Shown piece after piece: positions 17,380 to 26,663 of a stretch of 56,975 nt of DNA. The stretch is from NCBI GenBank assembly GCA_964631565.1, contig CAZVYJ010000017.1, positions 1 through 56,975 on the forward strand. Direction: 5' to 3'. The notes below the pieces were generated by a model that did no database searches, was not told where the DNA came from, and was given only the letters and a program-made list of their open reading frames with translations. This stretch comes from CAZVYJ01 sp964631565. Its GTDB lineage: Bacteria > Planctomycetota > Phycisphaerae > SM23-33. Numbering within the stretch: the stretch's first letter is position 1; each line of letters opens with the position of its first letter. Position numbers and translations under genes: made by a program.

Positions 17380-18075
17380 TCAGTAGGCGCCGTGGGTGGA
17401 AAGAACCGCCGGAATGGTCTGCACAAGAATAAGCATATCCAGCAATGTGCTGCGGTGCGCTATGTAATAGAGGTCCAGGAGAACCCACTCTTCATAACTC
17501 AATTCGCTGCGGCCGGATATCTGCCAAAGGCATGTCAGCCCCGGTTTTACCCTGCTGCGGAAGGTGGCCGCCCCGGTAGCCTGAAGGGCTTCGGGCATCC
17601 AGAGAGGTCGCGGGCCTACAAGCGACATATCGCCGCGAAGCACGTTAAACAGCTGCGGAAGCTCGTCCAGGCTGCTGCGGCGGAGAAATCGCCCTATTTT
17701 CGTAAGTCTCGGATCTTCAGGGATTTTGAATACAGGTCCGGACTGCGTGTTCAGGTGGGCCAGCAGTTTTCGGTCATCCTCGGCCCCTTTCCGCATGGTG
17801 CGGAATTTGTACATGGTGAACGGCTTGTTGTCCCGCCCTGCACGCTCCTGCTTGAAAATAACCGGTCCCTTCGACGTGAGTTTTATCAGCAGGGAGACAA
17901 GCAGCATGACCGGCAGCATGAGAATGATAGCGACAAGAGACAGAACGATATCAATAAGCCGTTTAATGGCAAGATAGGTCTGCCGCTGGACAGGCATTGT
18001 GTCCGTATTAAATTCCCTGTTAAGCTTTTCCAGAAAAGCCGCAGAATTCATCGATGCCGCCGTTACCGATGCCAT
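17380..18075 (-). CDS. Undecaprenyl-phosphate sugar phosphotransferase (bacterial sugar transferase)
   Basis: 231-residue short-form polyisoprenyl-phosphate hexose-1-phosphate transferase that would start repeat-unit synthesis on the lipid carrier. One N-terminal membrane segment (LAIKRLIDIVLSLVAIILML, residues ~35-60) is followed by the catalytic core: GPVIFKQERAGRDNKPF, YKFRTMR, RLTKIGRFLRRSSLDELPQL, NVLRGDMSLVGPRP, and KPGLTCLWQISGRSE. These are the diagnostic motifs of the WcaJ/WbaP C-terminal domain. The ATG at 18075 overlaps the upstream stop by one base (TGATG) and has AAGGA 7 nt upstream, so it is translationally coupled to the preceding glycosyltransferase. Confidence 0.93.
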   Translation of the reverse strand: MASVTAASMNSAAFLEKLNREFNTDTMPVQRQTYLAIKRLIDIVLSLVAIILMLPVMLLVSLLIKLTSKGPVIFKQERAGRDNKPFTMYKFRTMRKGAEDDRKLLAHLNTQSGPVFKIPEDPRLTKIGRFLRRSSLDELPQLFNVLRGDMSLVGPRPLWMPEALQATGAATFRSRVKPGLTCLWQISGRSELSYEEWVLLDLYYIAHRSTLLDMLILVQTIPAVLSTHGAY

Positions 18076-19172
18076 CAAACTTTCCTTGAAACCGCCTTTA
18101 TATAAGCCTGCTCTACAAGTTCGGCCGATTTCGCCCAGGAGTAAGTCGCCTCCACATAAGCTTTGGCCTTCTCCCCTACTTGCGTTCGAAGCCGGCTGCT
18201 TGATAGACATCGGCGTATTTGCCCGCTGAGTTCAATAACATCATCACATCTGAAGTATAGCGCGCTTTCGCCTAAGACGGCGGTATTCGCCGGAATATCC
18301 GACGCGACAACGCACCGCCCGTATGAGGCCGCCTCCAGAAGCACCAGCGGCATGCCCTCCAGCGCGCTCGGCAGGACCACGAGTGCGGCATTGCTGTAAA
18401 GCTCGGCCAGCATGTCGCCGTGCCGCGGGCCGGTAAAAATCACGTTTTCGCCGGCGGCGGAGCGGCAGCTGCGGGCGTAGTCGCTTTCATCGGTGTCGCC
18501 GACGACGACCAGCTTTTCACGGACGTTCAGCTGCGACCATGCCTTCAGCAGCATGTCGAGCCGCTTTTCCGGCACTATTCTGCCTACATAAAGGACGTAA
18601 TCATCGCCTGCCAGCCCCCACTGCCTGATTGCTTCGGGACGGTGCGGAACAGCCGGGCGAACGGCGTTCGGAATATACATAACCTCGCGCGAAAACCGCG
18701 ACGAAAGCTCGCTCGTCAGCGACGGCGACACGCACGTGACAACGCGAGCGAACTTCATGCCGCACGAAAGCCCGGCCCGCAGCGAAAGTCTGGCGAAACC
18801 GGACCATTTGTCGCGGTTCCAGTCGGCGGCGTGAACGGTGAACACGACCGGCCGGCCCGTCAGAGCGGGCAGCCAGCTCATAAGCGCCGGGCCGGGCGAA
18901 TGAATATGAACGACATCGACATGGCGGCGAAGCAAGTCCAGCGCAGCGGTGGCTGTGTGAGTAATCGCATCCAGGTGCTTGCTGTTGAAGCCGGGAGTCA
19001 CAATCGCCTCCCCGGCTGCAGGCTTCGGCGACGGACCGGTGTAGTATCCGCGACAATACACCAGCACCTCGTGCCCGCGAGCGGCCAGCTCGCCGGTAAG
19101 TTCTTCAACCGCATGCTCAACCCCGCCCGTGCGGGCAGGGATGCCGCGGGAACCTAGCATCGCGATGCGCAT
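18075..19172 (-). CDS. GT4-family glycosyltransferase
   Basis: 365-residue GT-B fold glycosyltransferase. The N terminus MRIAMLGSRGIPARTGGVEH is characteristic of a GT4 subgroup that includes rhamnosyl- and mannosyltransferases. The C-terminal nucleotide-sugar half has YVGRIVPEKRLDMLL and the E-X7-E-type EGMPLVLLEAASYGRCVV. It presumably adds one sugar of the exopolysaccharide repeat unit on the inner membrane face; donor and linkage are unknown. It overlaps the upstream GT4 gene by 19 bp. Confidence 0.88.
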   Translation of the reverse strand: MRIAMLGSRGIPARTGGVEHAVEELTGELAARGHEVLVYCRGYYTGPSPKPAAGEAIVTPGFNSKHLDAITHTATAALDLLRRHVDVVHIHSPGPALMSWLPALTGRPVVFTVHAADWNRDKWSGFARLSLRAGLSCGMKFARVVTCVSPSLTSELSSRFSREVMYIPNAVRPAVPHRPEAIRQWGLAGDDYVLYVGRIVPEKRLDMLLKAWSQLNVREKLVVVGDTDESDYARSCRSAAGENVIFTGPRHGDMLAELYSNAALVVLPSALEGMPLVLLEAASYGRCVVASDIPANTAVLGESALYFRCDDVIELSGQIRRCLSSSRLRTQVGEKAKAYVEATYSWAKSAELVEQAYIKAVSRKV

Positions 19173-20359
19173 CGGCGTAGCGACTCCCTGTAGAGTTCTT
19201 CTATCTGTTCAAGCAGCGTATTCGTATCGTGCCGGCGTATGACAAGCTCCCGGCCGGCCTCGGCCATCTTGCGGCGGAGCTTGTCTGACGAAAGTACCTC
19301 TTCAACAACCGCCGCAAGCGATTCGCCGCTGTCCGGTGTGAACGTCCTGCCGGTCACGCCGTCAGTCACCCATTCCGTAAACGCACCGTGCCCCGGAACG
19401 ACGACGCATTTACCGGAGGCCATCGCCTCAAGCATGGTCATCGGGCTGTTTTCGAAGCATCGGCTGGGAACCACGACGACGGCTGCGCTGTTCATGTATT
19501 CACGCAGGCGGGCCTTGTCGATATGACCGGTGAACTCAACATTGCCCAAGCCGCGGATGCCGGCAGCTATTCGCATTTCCGCCAATTCAGGGCCGTCGCC
19601 GGCAATGACGACATGCCTGCCGCGAAACTGCTCCGCCAGATCGAGCATCATGTCCGGACCTTTTTCGCAGCTTATTCGCCCGGCGTAGAGTATCTCGCCG
19701 CGATCGTCAGGCAGCGAAGGCTCGATATTCCCGATGATATTCCGCACCAGCACGAGCTTTTCTTCCGGCAGTCCGGTTTTCGCGAGCACATCCATCATGA
19801 ACTGAGACGGGCACATAAAGAAACCTATTCGCCGATATCGATGCAGCAGTTTTTGAATGTAACTTTCAATCGCCAGGCCGACGCCGCCTAGCCCCCTGCA
19901 GGCCGGGCTGGCCGCGTGATAAAACTTGCCCGGCAGGCATTTCATACAAACGCCAGCGGGACGAAGAAAATGTTTCGTCGGACACGCCATGCGATAGTCA
20001 TGAACCGTCATCACCATCGCTACGCCGTGCTTTGCGAGAATCGGCAGAATCGATGGTGTGAGATGATGGTACAGGTTGTGCAGGTGTGCAACGTCAGCAG
20101 GATGGCGGTCGAGAAAAACGTCGAGTTTCTTCGCGGCTTCGCGGTTGTGGATCATCCTGAACAGCGCGAGCGGGTTGCGGGTCCGTGTGAAGTCGAAGTA
20201 GCGCGGCATCTCGTCGTCCGCCTGCGGCACGCAGCCGAAGTGCATCACCTCGTGCCCGCGGGCCTGCTGCAGCTCAGAGAGCGTCTGCGTATAGCTGCCG
20301 ACCCCGCCGGCCGAGGCTGACGCCGTCTCCAGAAATTTGTCTATGTGCAGTATTTTCAT
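19154..20359 (-). CDS. GT4-family glycosyltransferase
   Basis: 401-residue GT-B glycosyltransferase. It starts MKILHIDKFLETASASAGGV, has the acceptor-side HDYRMACPTKHF motif followed by a cysteine cluster (CMKCLPG and a further Cys in ACRG), and the donor-side ILYAGRISCEKGPDMML and NSPMTMLEAMASGKCVV. The HD-R-CP-Cys arrangement recurs in capsule and O-antigen GT4 enzymes. Sugar specificity is not predictable. It is part of the exopolysaccharide operon, overlapping the next gene by 19 bp. Confidence 0.88.
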   Translation of the reverse strand: MKILHIDKFLETASASAGGVGSYTQTLSELQQARGHEVMHFGCVPQADDEMPRYFDFTRTRNPLALFRMIHNREAAKKLDVFLDRHPADVAHLHNLYHHLTPSILPILAKHGVAMVMTVHDYRMACPTKHFLRPAGVCMKCLPGKFYHAASPACRGLGGVGLAIESYIQKLLHRYRRIGFFMCPSQFMMDVLAKTGLPEEKLVLVRNIIGNIEPSLPDDRGEILYAGRISCEKGPDMMLDLAEQFRGRHVVIAGDGPELAEMRIAAGIRGLGNVEFTGHIDKARLREYMNSAAVVVVPSRCFENSPMTMLEAMASGKCVVVPGHGAFTEWVTDGVTGRTFTPDSGESLAAVVEEVLSSDKLRRKMAEAGRELVIRRHDTNTLLEQIEELYRESLRRCASRC

Positions 20360-20443
20360 GGCATCACAGGCGCAGACCCCAACCTGTGTTGGCGGTGCGC
20401 CATGTTTATTCTATCGGCTATTTTACCGCGCCGGTTGCTGGTA

Positions 20444-21553
20444 TTACCGGCCGCGATAAATGCGGGCCGCCGCCCTGAGGAGACGGTCGAAATTGTTCGC
20501 CATTCGGCCGACGCTGAAGCGCCGCACCCGCCGGGCAGCCGCGGCAGCAAGCCGCTCGCGGAGACTCTCATCGTCGAGCAGCCGCTCCATGGCGGCCGCC
20601 AGAGAATCGGCATCGCCCGGCCGAACCTTGATTGCATCAAGTCCGTCGCTAAGCATTTCGTCGAAGGCGGGAATGTCGCTGACCACGACGGCCTTGCCGG
20701 CGGCCATCGCTTCAAGCGTGGCGACGCTGAACACTTCGCTGCGCGTCGAAAGCACGAACGCATCGGCTCCGGCGAGAATCGCCTTAACGTCGTCGCGGTG
20801 GCCCAGCGGCAGGACATGGCCGCCAAGCCCCTGTTTGGCAAGGGTTTGGAGCATGGGTTCCGAATCTGTATCCCGCCCGACAAGAACGAGGCAGAAATCA
20901 TCCCGCCGGTCGGCGATTTTGCGGGCTGCGGCCAGCAGGGTCTGAAAATCCTTGTCGGGCATCACATTGGCGACCTGGACGAAAATGTGCTTGTCCTTGG
21001 GCAATGGCAGGTCGGCGGGCGGCTCGGCCGGCGAGCCGGCAAAGTCCACGCCGTTGCGAATCAGCGGCATGCGGCGGCGAGAAAGCCCCTTCGCGGCGAG
21101 CCGGCGCTGCTGCAGGCGGCTGGTGCAGACGACCGCGTCGAGCATCTTTTTGCGCTGAAACCGTCTGAGCCTGGCTGCGAAGTTGCCGGCCTGACCGCCG
21201 GGCATCGATTTGCACCAGCATATTTTCGGCATCGCCCCGCCGGCCAGTCGCGCGCCTATCAGTGCGTGGTAGGTCGCGTTGCGCGGAGCATCGACGAGAA
21301 TCACCGCCTCGATATCGCGGCTGCGGATTAGCTTCCTGATTCGCAGCGGCGCAAGCGGGTCGAAACGGAAGCGAGCTATCGGAGCGTGAACTTCAGCGCC
21401 GGCGGCGGCGAAGGCCTCGCCCAGCATGCCGACGTTTTTTATGGCGGCCACGGTGAACCGGTGCCCCATCGGCCCCATCGCGCGTACGAGCTGCAGAGCG
21501 GACACTTCCGCCCCGCCGGAACGCAGGTCGCAAAGGACCATCAGCACCCGCAT
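20444..21553 (-). CDS. GT4-family glycosyltransferase
   Basis: 369-residue GT-B glycosyltransferase. The N terminus MRVLMVLCDLRSGGAEVSAL carries the GGAE acceptor/donor loop. The C-terminal half has FVQVANVMPDKDFQTLL and the E-X7-E motif SEVFSVATLEAMAAGKAVV, with DIPAFDEML following. It is likely to act in exopolysaccharide repeat-unit assembly. The ATG at 21553 has AAGGAG 5 nt upstream and overlaps the previous gene's stop by 13 bp. The 84-bp gap to the next glycosyltransferase is non-coding. Confidence 0.88.
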   Translation of the reverse strand: MRVLMVLCDLRSGGAEVSALQLVRAMGPMGHRFTVAAIKNVGMLGEAFAAAGAEVHAPIARFRFDPLAPLRIRKLIRSRDIEAVILVDAPRNATYHALIGARLAGGAMPKICWCKSMPGGQAGNFAARLRRFQRKKMLDAVVCTSRLQQRRLAAKGLSRRRMPLIRNGVDFAGSPAEPPADLPLPKDKHIFVQVANVMPDKDFQTLLAAARKIADRRDDFCLVLVGRDTDSEPMLQTLAKQGLGGHVLPLGHRDDVKAILAGADAFVLSTRSEVFSVATLEAMAAGKAVVVSDIPAFDEMLSDGLDAIKVRPGDADSLAAAMERLLDDESLRERLAAAAARRVRRFSVGRMANNFDRLLRAAARIYRGR

Positions 21554-22479
21554 ATCGTCTCCTTCAGCCGGGCGCATGCGCGGCCGGCCAGTTCGCAGAT
21601 CATGCCGGAAATGAATTTCAGCTTGCCCATGCGGTTCCGTCCGAAAATCGCGTACGCGGCGTACAGCAGCATCATGCCGGCGAAATCACAGCCGACCAGC
21701 AGCCACTTGCCGGCGCCGCCCTCGACGCTGCAGCGTGCGATGTGCAGCGAATTGGCTACGTAGGCCCGGCCGAGCTGTTTCATATCGCCCCGGCCGCCGG
21801 GGGCACGCTCGTGGACCGCGGTGAGGTGAGGCGCGACATACAGCGCGAACCGCTGGGCCGCGCGGAACGAAAATTCGCGGTCCTCGCCTAGCGCGTAGCC
21901 GGCGAAGCTTTCTTCAAACTTTATCTGGTCGGTTACGTTCCTGCGGAAGCTGGACAATCCGCCCGACAGCCGCCTGGCGGGAACGAGTTTTCCACGCAGC
22001 GCCGCGGGCAGCTCGATATATCTCGCCGCCATTTTGCGGGGCGACCAGCGGCCCTGGCCGAGCATGGCGGAGGCGGCGTCGAACACTCGCTTGCCCGGCG
22101 ACGTTTTTTCGACGACCCTGCCGCCGATGCCGCCGATAAGGCCGGCTGCATCAGCCTGGTATAGTTCCGTCAGCGTCGAGACGAAGTCCTGGGGAATCAT
22201 AACGTCGTCTTCGAGAAACAGGATGATATCGCCGCTTGCGACGGCCAGTCCGCAATTGCGACTGGCGGGCAGCGACGGCGTATCGCGCCGCTCATAAACA
22301 TATTTCACGCCTGCGCGGGCGGCCTTGTCGCAAATATCAGAGGGGATATTCTCCTCGCCATCGTTGACGATGATGAGTTCGTACGGCATGACCTGCTGGT
22401 CGAGAATCGCGTCGACTGCCCGGACGAGGCTGTCCGGACGGTTATGAGTCGGCACGATTACCGAAACTTTCAGAGTCAT
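21541..22479 (-). CDS. GT2-family glycosyltransferase
   Basis: 312-residue GT-A enzyme. It begins MTLKVSVIVPTHNRPDSLVR, followed by IIVNDG and the metal-binding region IILFLEDDVMIPQDF (a DXD variant, EDD). The conserved SFRRNV and ALGEDREFSFR (ED motif) follow, then a hydrophobic C-terminal segment that may contact the membrane. It adds a sugar by an inverting mechanism, acceptor unknown. The ATG at 22479 overlaps the flippase stop by 4 bp (ATGA); GGGAG lies upstream. Confidence 0.9.
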   Translation of the reverse strand: MTLKVSVIVPTHNRPDSLVRAVDAILDQQVMPYELIIVNDGEENIPSDICDKAARAGVKYVYERRDTPSLPASRNCGLAVASGDIILFLEDDVMIPQDFVSTLTELYQADAAGLIGGIGGRVVEKTSPGKRVFDAASAMLGQGRWSPRKMAARYIELPAALRGKLVPARRLSGGLSSFRRNVTDQIKFEESFAGYALGEDREFSFRAAQRFALYVAPHLTAVHERAPGGRGDMKQLGRAYVANSLHIARCSVEGGAGKWLLVGCDFAGMMLLYAAYAIFGRNRMGKLKFISGMICELAGRACARLKETICGC

Positions 22480-24077
22480 GAAGAACTCCCAAACAGCATG
22501 CCCCTGAGCTTGCCGGCCGAGACGGTTATCAGCTGCTTCTGGCGGTGGCTGAACAGCCACGGCGTGAATACCGCGATTATCAGCAGAGCCGCCCATACAC
22601 CGGCGGCAATCCAGAACGGCAGCATCAGGATAATCGGGCACGCCAGCACGATGTACGTGCTGAAATGCAGGCGGGATCGCGTAACCAGGAGATAGCCGAC
22701 GGTTACGATTCCGCCGCCGATATACATGCCGAGGCCGGCCGCCGTCGCAGCGGAAACCATGCCGGTGCCGGCGTCATTGCTCATCCACATGCCTGCCAGA
22801 ACAATATTCAATGCCAGCGCCACCGCCCAGACGAGGGCGATCATTATCGGCGTCTCGCGCAGTCTGGCCATCATGGTCATGATGGCCAGGTGCGTCTGCG
22901 TCTGGAAGAACAGCAGCAGGCCGCTGAGCAGTTGTATGCCGCTCTGATATTTTTCCGGAAGTATTCTCACCCACAAAGGCGATGAAACGTAAATGCAGAC
23001 GACCATCGTCATGACGGCCACAGCCACAGCCTTGTAGGCGGTCTCGAGCACCAGGACGGCGGTGTGGCGGTCTTCGTTTTCCCAGTGCCTGGCGATATGC
23101 GAGAAAACCACCGCCCAGGCTGCATTCGCCAGAAAAACTATCGGCTGTGATATCTGCAGAAACACGCCGTACTCGCCGCCGAATTCCTTGCCGTAGCGGC
23201 GATTGGTGATGCCGAAACTCACATACTGCGCCAGCATCGCCAGCAGCGTGGCGAAAACCGCCGGAAGGTTGAAATGCAGCATCCGCCAGAAGCATCCGCC
23301 CACTGTTTCAGGTTCGGATTCGGCAGCGATATTCCGCACTTTGGCCACGACAACCTCTTCGCCATCCGGATCGGGGGCTGCAATGATCTTTTCAGCCGGT
23401 TTGATGGCCACCGTCCCCAGCCGCTCCACTGCAACGTGCAGCAGCACCGCTTCGAAAGCGATCGTCAGCAGCAATGCAGCGCCATTGGAAACACACAGTG
23501 CAAGCCCGCTTCTGTCGAACAGCATCACGCCCAGGGCGACGACGGTGAACACGACTGCGAAGAATATTTCCGAAGCCGAAACCAGGCGGTAAGTCCGCAT
23601 CCCGTTCATGAAGCCGATCAGGCTCAGATGCAGCGCAAGCAGCATTGCGCTAATCAATGCGACGACGCAGAGAATCTGCTGCTCATGGAAGCTGAAGTGG
23701 GCGCTTTTGACATCTGACATGATGACGTACTTTGTGATCAGCGGCGAGCCGACGAGCGTCAATGCGCTCAATCCGACGATAAGGGCAACGATGCACCACC
23801 GAATGCGCCTGTAAAAATTGCGCAGATGCCCGCGGGCCTCGTAATAACTCACATAACGGGTCAGGCCCTGATTGCTGCCGAGCGTAAGCAGAGGCGCAGC
23901 CGTTGAGAATATCATCATGGCCAGGCCCCATAATCCCATTTCGGCTTTCGACAGCAGGTATGCAAAAAGAACGACCCGCCCCATAGCGATGATTTTCTGG
24001 AGCACCATCGCCGGCACGTAAACACCCATCGAATCGGCGAGCGATCCGACTTTGAACAGGCGGTCCGTCAGGCGCAA
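22476..24077 (-). CDS. Polysaccharide flippase (Wzx/MATE-like)
   Basis: 533-residue polytopic membrane protein of the MOP superfamily with 12-14 predicted helices. It would translocate undecaprenyl-linked repeat units. N-terminal MGLWGLAMMIFSTAAPLLTLGSNQGL resembles the first helices of Wzx proteins. A charged cytoplasmic insert (residues ~215-260) lies between the two halves. The start is TTG 24077, preceded by GGAGG 6 nt upstream; the closer ATG at 24082 opens a 4-codon frame ending in TGA. Its position between the O-antigen ligase and glycosyltransferases supports the role. Confidence 0.85.
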   Translation of the reverse strand: MRLTDRLFKVGSLADSMGVYVPAMVLQKIIAMGRVVLFAYLLSKAEMGLWGLAMMIFSTAAPLLTLGSNQGLTRYVSYYEARGHLRNFYRRIRWCIVALIVGLSALTLVGSPLITKYVIMSDVKSAHFSFHEQQILCVVALISAMLLALHLSLIGFMNGMRTYRLVSASEIFFAVVFTVVALGVMLFDRSGLALCVSNGAALLLTIAFEAVLLHVAVERLGTVAIKPAEKIIAAPDPDGEEVVVAKVRNIAAESEPETVGGCFWRMLHFNLPAVFATLLAMLAQYVSFGITNRRYGKEFGGEYGVFLQISQPIVFLANAAWAVVFSHIARHWENEDRHTAVLVLETAYKAVAVAVMTMVVCIYVSSPLWVRILPEKYQSGIQLLSGLLLFFQTQTHLAIMTMMARLRETPIMIALVWAVALALNIVLAGMWMSNDAGTGMVSAATAAGLGMYIGGGIVTVGYLLVTRSRLHFSTYIVLACPIILMLPFWIAAGVWAALLIIAVFTPWLFSHRQKQLITVSAGKLRGMLFGSSS

Positions 24078-24122
24078 TTCATACCTCCGGATATTTTTTT
24101 CAAATTACTGTTAATTCGAGGA

Positions 24123-24257
24123 GTTGATTCGCTGTTGTCAAATCGTGATTCGCGAATCGGGCATACCCATGCGGGGGCTGACGCTCCGCCCGCCCGTATG
24201 GGCGCGATTAGCGAATCAACGGCATATCCGGCAGTTTCACTCAATAAACAGTGAAAC
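24123..24257. repeat. Nested inverted repeats between flippase and ligase genes
   Basis: Arms GTTGATTCGCT (24123-24133) and AGCGAATCAAC (24210-24220) enclose near-matching CCCATGCGGG/CCCGTATGGG arms. A separate 8-bp hairpin GTTTCACT (24234-24241) / AGTGAAAC (24250-24257) follows. This is the only sizeable gap in the upstream half of the operon (287 bp). It may be an inserted repeat or an RNA structure modulating downstream genes. Confidence 0.55.
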
Positions 24258-24364
24258 ATGACATATAAAAACAATTCGAAATGCGTATCACAGAGCGAAT
24301 CAGCCTTCACGTGTGCAATCTCCTGTGCCGCAAAGGCAGCCTGGCTTGCCTGCCCGGCTCCGGG

Positions 24365-25876
24365 TCAGATGATGTCCGAAGCGACGACGGGAAGATCCAG
24401 AGGCTGCGGTTCGAGCAGGCGGTTATACCCTGCAACAAGCCCGGCCATCGCCCAGAACATGCCGTTGGCGAACTCGCCCCACTGCGTGTTGCGGAACATG
24501 GACGTGGCGAGGAAGTTCATCATTATCACCCAGAACAGCACGACGAAGTCGCGGCTGAGGTCGCCCTCGGCCGTTTCAGGCAGCTTGAGGTAGAGCTGCT
24601 TCGACTGGCGATAAACCAGCACATATATCAGCACCAGCCCGGCCAGGCCGAGTACGCCGGTTTCGGCGACCATGTTCAGGAACAGGTTATGTTCGACCAG
24701 CACGCCGCCGGTCATGCCGAAAGGCATGTCGGGGTCGCGGGGCAACGACTGCTGAACGTCTACAAAATGCCCGAAGCCGACGCCGAAAACCGGGCTTGTC
24801 TTGAATATGGTCCATGTCTGCTGGGCCAGCAGCAGACGGGCATACGCCGGACCCACCTGGGCGACGCCGCCTTTCATGCGGTCTTCAGTGGTCAGCTTGG
24901 CCCAGAAACTCAGAATGCCGACGAAAACCAGCAGCACGGCGGCCGCCAGTTTGAGCTTGCCGAATCGTCCCCGCCCGGCGAACAGACACCACACCAGCCC
25001 GCACAAACCGAACGCCACGAACGAGGCGCGAATGCCCGTGAAGAATATCGCCGGCGGAACCAGCATGGCCTGGATTATCAGCGCCGCCTTGTACGGGCCG
25101 TGAATCCTGCGGATAAGGAACAGGTCGACGTAGAACAGCGCCACCAGCAGCAGGCCCTGCGGACCGGCCGCCAGGAACGCGCCCCTGGCCCGGTCGAAGT
25201 GAATGGCGACGTTCGGGTCGGGGTTGTTGATATACGCCGGCCAGATGAACATTCTCACCGCCGGGTTGAGAGTAATCGCGATGTACTGGAGGTAGCCTAT
25301 GTAGATGGCGTACCAGCCGTAGATGGTGAGTATGACAAGCCCCCAGCGAATCTGCTTCTCGCTGCGGGTCGCGTTATAAATGAGGAAGAAAATGGTGAAC
25401 GGGAACACCATCGAGGTAATGAAGAGGAAGTACGGTGCGGTCCTGACGACTTCGGTGGTCGCCAGCCAGCCCGTAGCCGTCGCACTGGCGGCGCAATAGC
25501 CCATCATCGCCAGCATCACGAGGAAAATTCCGCGGTCGAACCTTATCGGCGATTTGCGGAACATGAAGTGCAGAACGAATGCGAAGACCGTGATGATGAA
25601 CAGGAAACGCGGGACGTTAAGGTTGAAGAATCCCGGGACTTCGATTTTCCACTCCGGCCATTCGAGCAGGCCGGACGAAAGCACCCATATCCACGCCAGA
25701 ACGGTGACTTCCCATCTCAGCGTCCAGTAGAAAATCAGTATCAATGCGATGACGGCGACGAAGGTCCACGGCATGAGCTGCGGAATCAGCGCGCAAAGAG
25801 CGCCGGCGCCCACGATGATGAGCGCCAGCACAAAGATAGTCAACGTATCTATCTTTTGATGCCCGAGCATGAGCAT
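24365..25876 (-). CDS. O-antigen ligase/polymerase-like membrane protein
   Basis: 503-residue integral membrane protein with about a dozen helices. A large hydrophilic loop in the C-terminal half contains VFGVGFGHFVDVQQ and GVLVEHNLFLNMVAETGVLGL, the G-GH...H(N) pattern of the Wzy_C/WaaL family. It could be the Wzy polymerase of this exopolysaccharide system or a ligase; sequence alone does not decide. The start is ATG 25876 or the in-frame ATG at 25870; a weak GAGG lies upstream. It lies between the CpsD-like and flippase genes. Confidence 0.85.
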   Translation of the reverse strand: MLMLGHQKIDTLTIFVLALIIVGAGALCALIPQLMPWTFVAVIALILIFYWTLRWEVTVLAWIWVLSSGLLEWPEWKIEVPGFFNLNVPRFLFIITVFAFVLHFMFRKSPIRFDRGIFLVMLAMMGYCAASATATGWLATTEVVRTAPYFLFITSMVFPFTIFFLIYNATRSEKQIRWGLVILTIYGWYAIYIGYLQYIAITLNPAVRMFIWPAYINNPDPNVAIHFDRARGAFLAAGPQGLLLVALFYVDLFLIRRIHGPYKAALIIQAMLVPPAIFFTGIRASFVAFGLCGLVWCLFAGRGRFGKLKLAAAVLLVFVGILSFWAKLTTEDRMKGGVAQVGPAYARLLLAQQTWTIFKTSPVFGVGFGHFVDVQQSLPRDPDMPFGMTGGVLVEHNLFLNMVAETGVLGLAGLVLIYVLVYRQSKQLYLKLPETAEGDLSRDFVVLFWVIMMNFLATSMFRNTQWGEFANGMFWAMAGLVAGYNRLLEPQPLDLPVVASDII

Positions 25877-25911
25877 GTCTGATTTTCCGCCTCAGGCCCG
25901 GTCTGCACGGG

Positions 25912-26655
25912 TCATACTCGCCGATAAAGGAACCGGGGAATGGGATATGTCCGCATATTGAGCACGATACCCGCGATGCGCCCGCCGCCGGACTCGACCC
26001 GCTTCTTTGCCTGTGCGACAGCCATCCGCGAGGTCTCGTTGGTGTGGGCGACAATCACAACGTCCTTGACTATGCCGGCAAGCACCTGGGCGTCGGCCGA
26101 GTGATTTGCCGCAGCAACGTCAACGACGACGTAGTCATATGACGAACTGAGTTTCTCGAAAAACTTCACAAGAGCGTCTGTGCGGAGCACGCCGAGCTTC
26201 TGATGATCGGCCTTGCCGACGGCATACAGGTCCAGCGTTGGCGTGATGGACTGGGCCGCGACTTCAAGCTCGACCGCGCCGGTGATAACGTCGAAAATGC
26301 CGGGAGTCTGCTTGACCTTGAACATCTTGTGGAGCGACGGATTCTGCAGATTGAAATCCACGAGGGCCACGCGCGACATGCCGCCGGACTCGCCGCCCGC
26401 CAGCGCCAGCCCACATGCAATTGTAGAGGCGCCTTCCTGCCTGCCGGCCGAGCATACCATGACGCTCTTGCCGCTGGCGCGTCCGGAATAGAATATGGAC
26501 GCCCACAGGCCCTGGAAGATGCCTTCAGCTTTCGGTTTCAGTGAAGCGCGGCTGGCGCCGCGTCGCGGCTGCGAGTCCCCAAGGGACGGCTCGGCGTCGC
26601 TGCCGCCCGCCAATTCCGCCAGTATTTCATCGTTGTGCTCTACCGATTCTGACAT
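25912..26655 (-). CDS. CpsD/CapB-like BY-kinase family ATPase with degenerate motifs
   Basis: 247-residue P-loop protein of the MinD/BY-kinase family, normally the cytoplasmic ATPase partner of a Wzc-like chain-length protein. All three nucleotide motifs deviate. Walker A reads AGRQEGASTIA with Ala76 in place of the essential Lys. Walker A' reads VDFNLQNPSLHK instead of D-A-D-x-R. Walker B reads VVVDVAAA instead of DTPP. The C-terminal tail has only two tyrosines rather than a Tyr cluster. It is likely a non-catalytic regulator or scaffold. The start at ATG 26655 has GAGG 6 nt upstream, just after the Wzc-like stop; an in-frame upstream start would overlap that gene. Confidence 0.85.
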   Translation of the reverse strand: MSESVEHNDEILAELAGGSDAEPSLGDSQPRRGASRASLKPKAEGIFQGLWASIFYSGRASGKSVMVCSAGRQEGASTIACGLALAGGESGGMSRVALVDFNLQNPSLHKMFKVKQTPGIFDVITGAVELEVAAQSITPTLDLYAVGKADHQKLGVLRTDALVKFFEKLSSSYDYVVVDVAAANHSADAQVLAGIVKDVVIVAHTNETSRMAVAQAKKRVESGGGRIAGIVLNMRTYPIPRFLYRRV

Positions 26656-26663
26656 CGTCCACC

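Noticed and set aside
24068..24310. 80-codon minus-strand frame before the flippase
   Set aside because: Spans the inverted repeats and has no ribosome-binding site; the flippase TTG start with GGAGG explains the signals.
24281..25882. 533-codon plus-strand frame opposite the O-antigen ligase
   Set aside because: Charged, low-complexity translation typical of antisense to a membrane protein; ligase motifs are on the minus strand.
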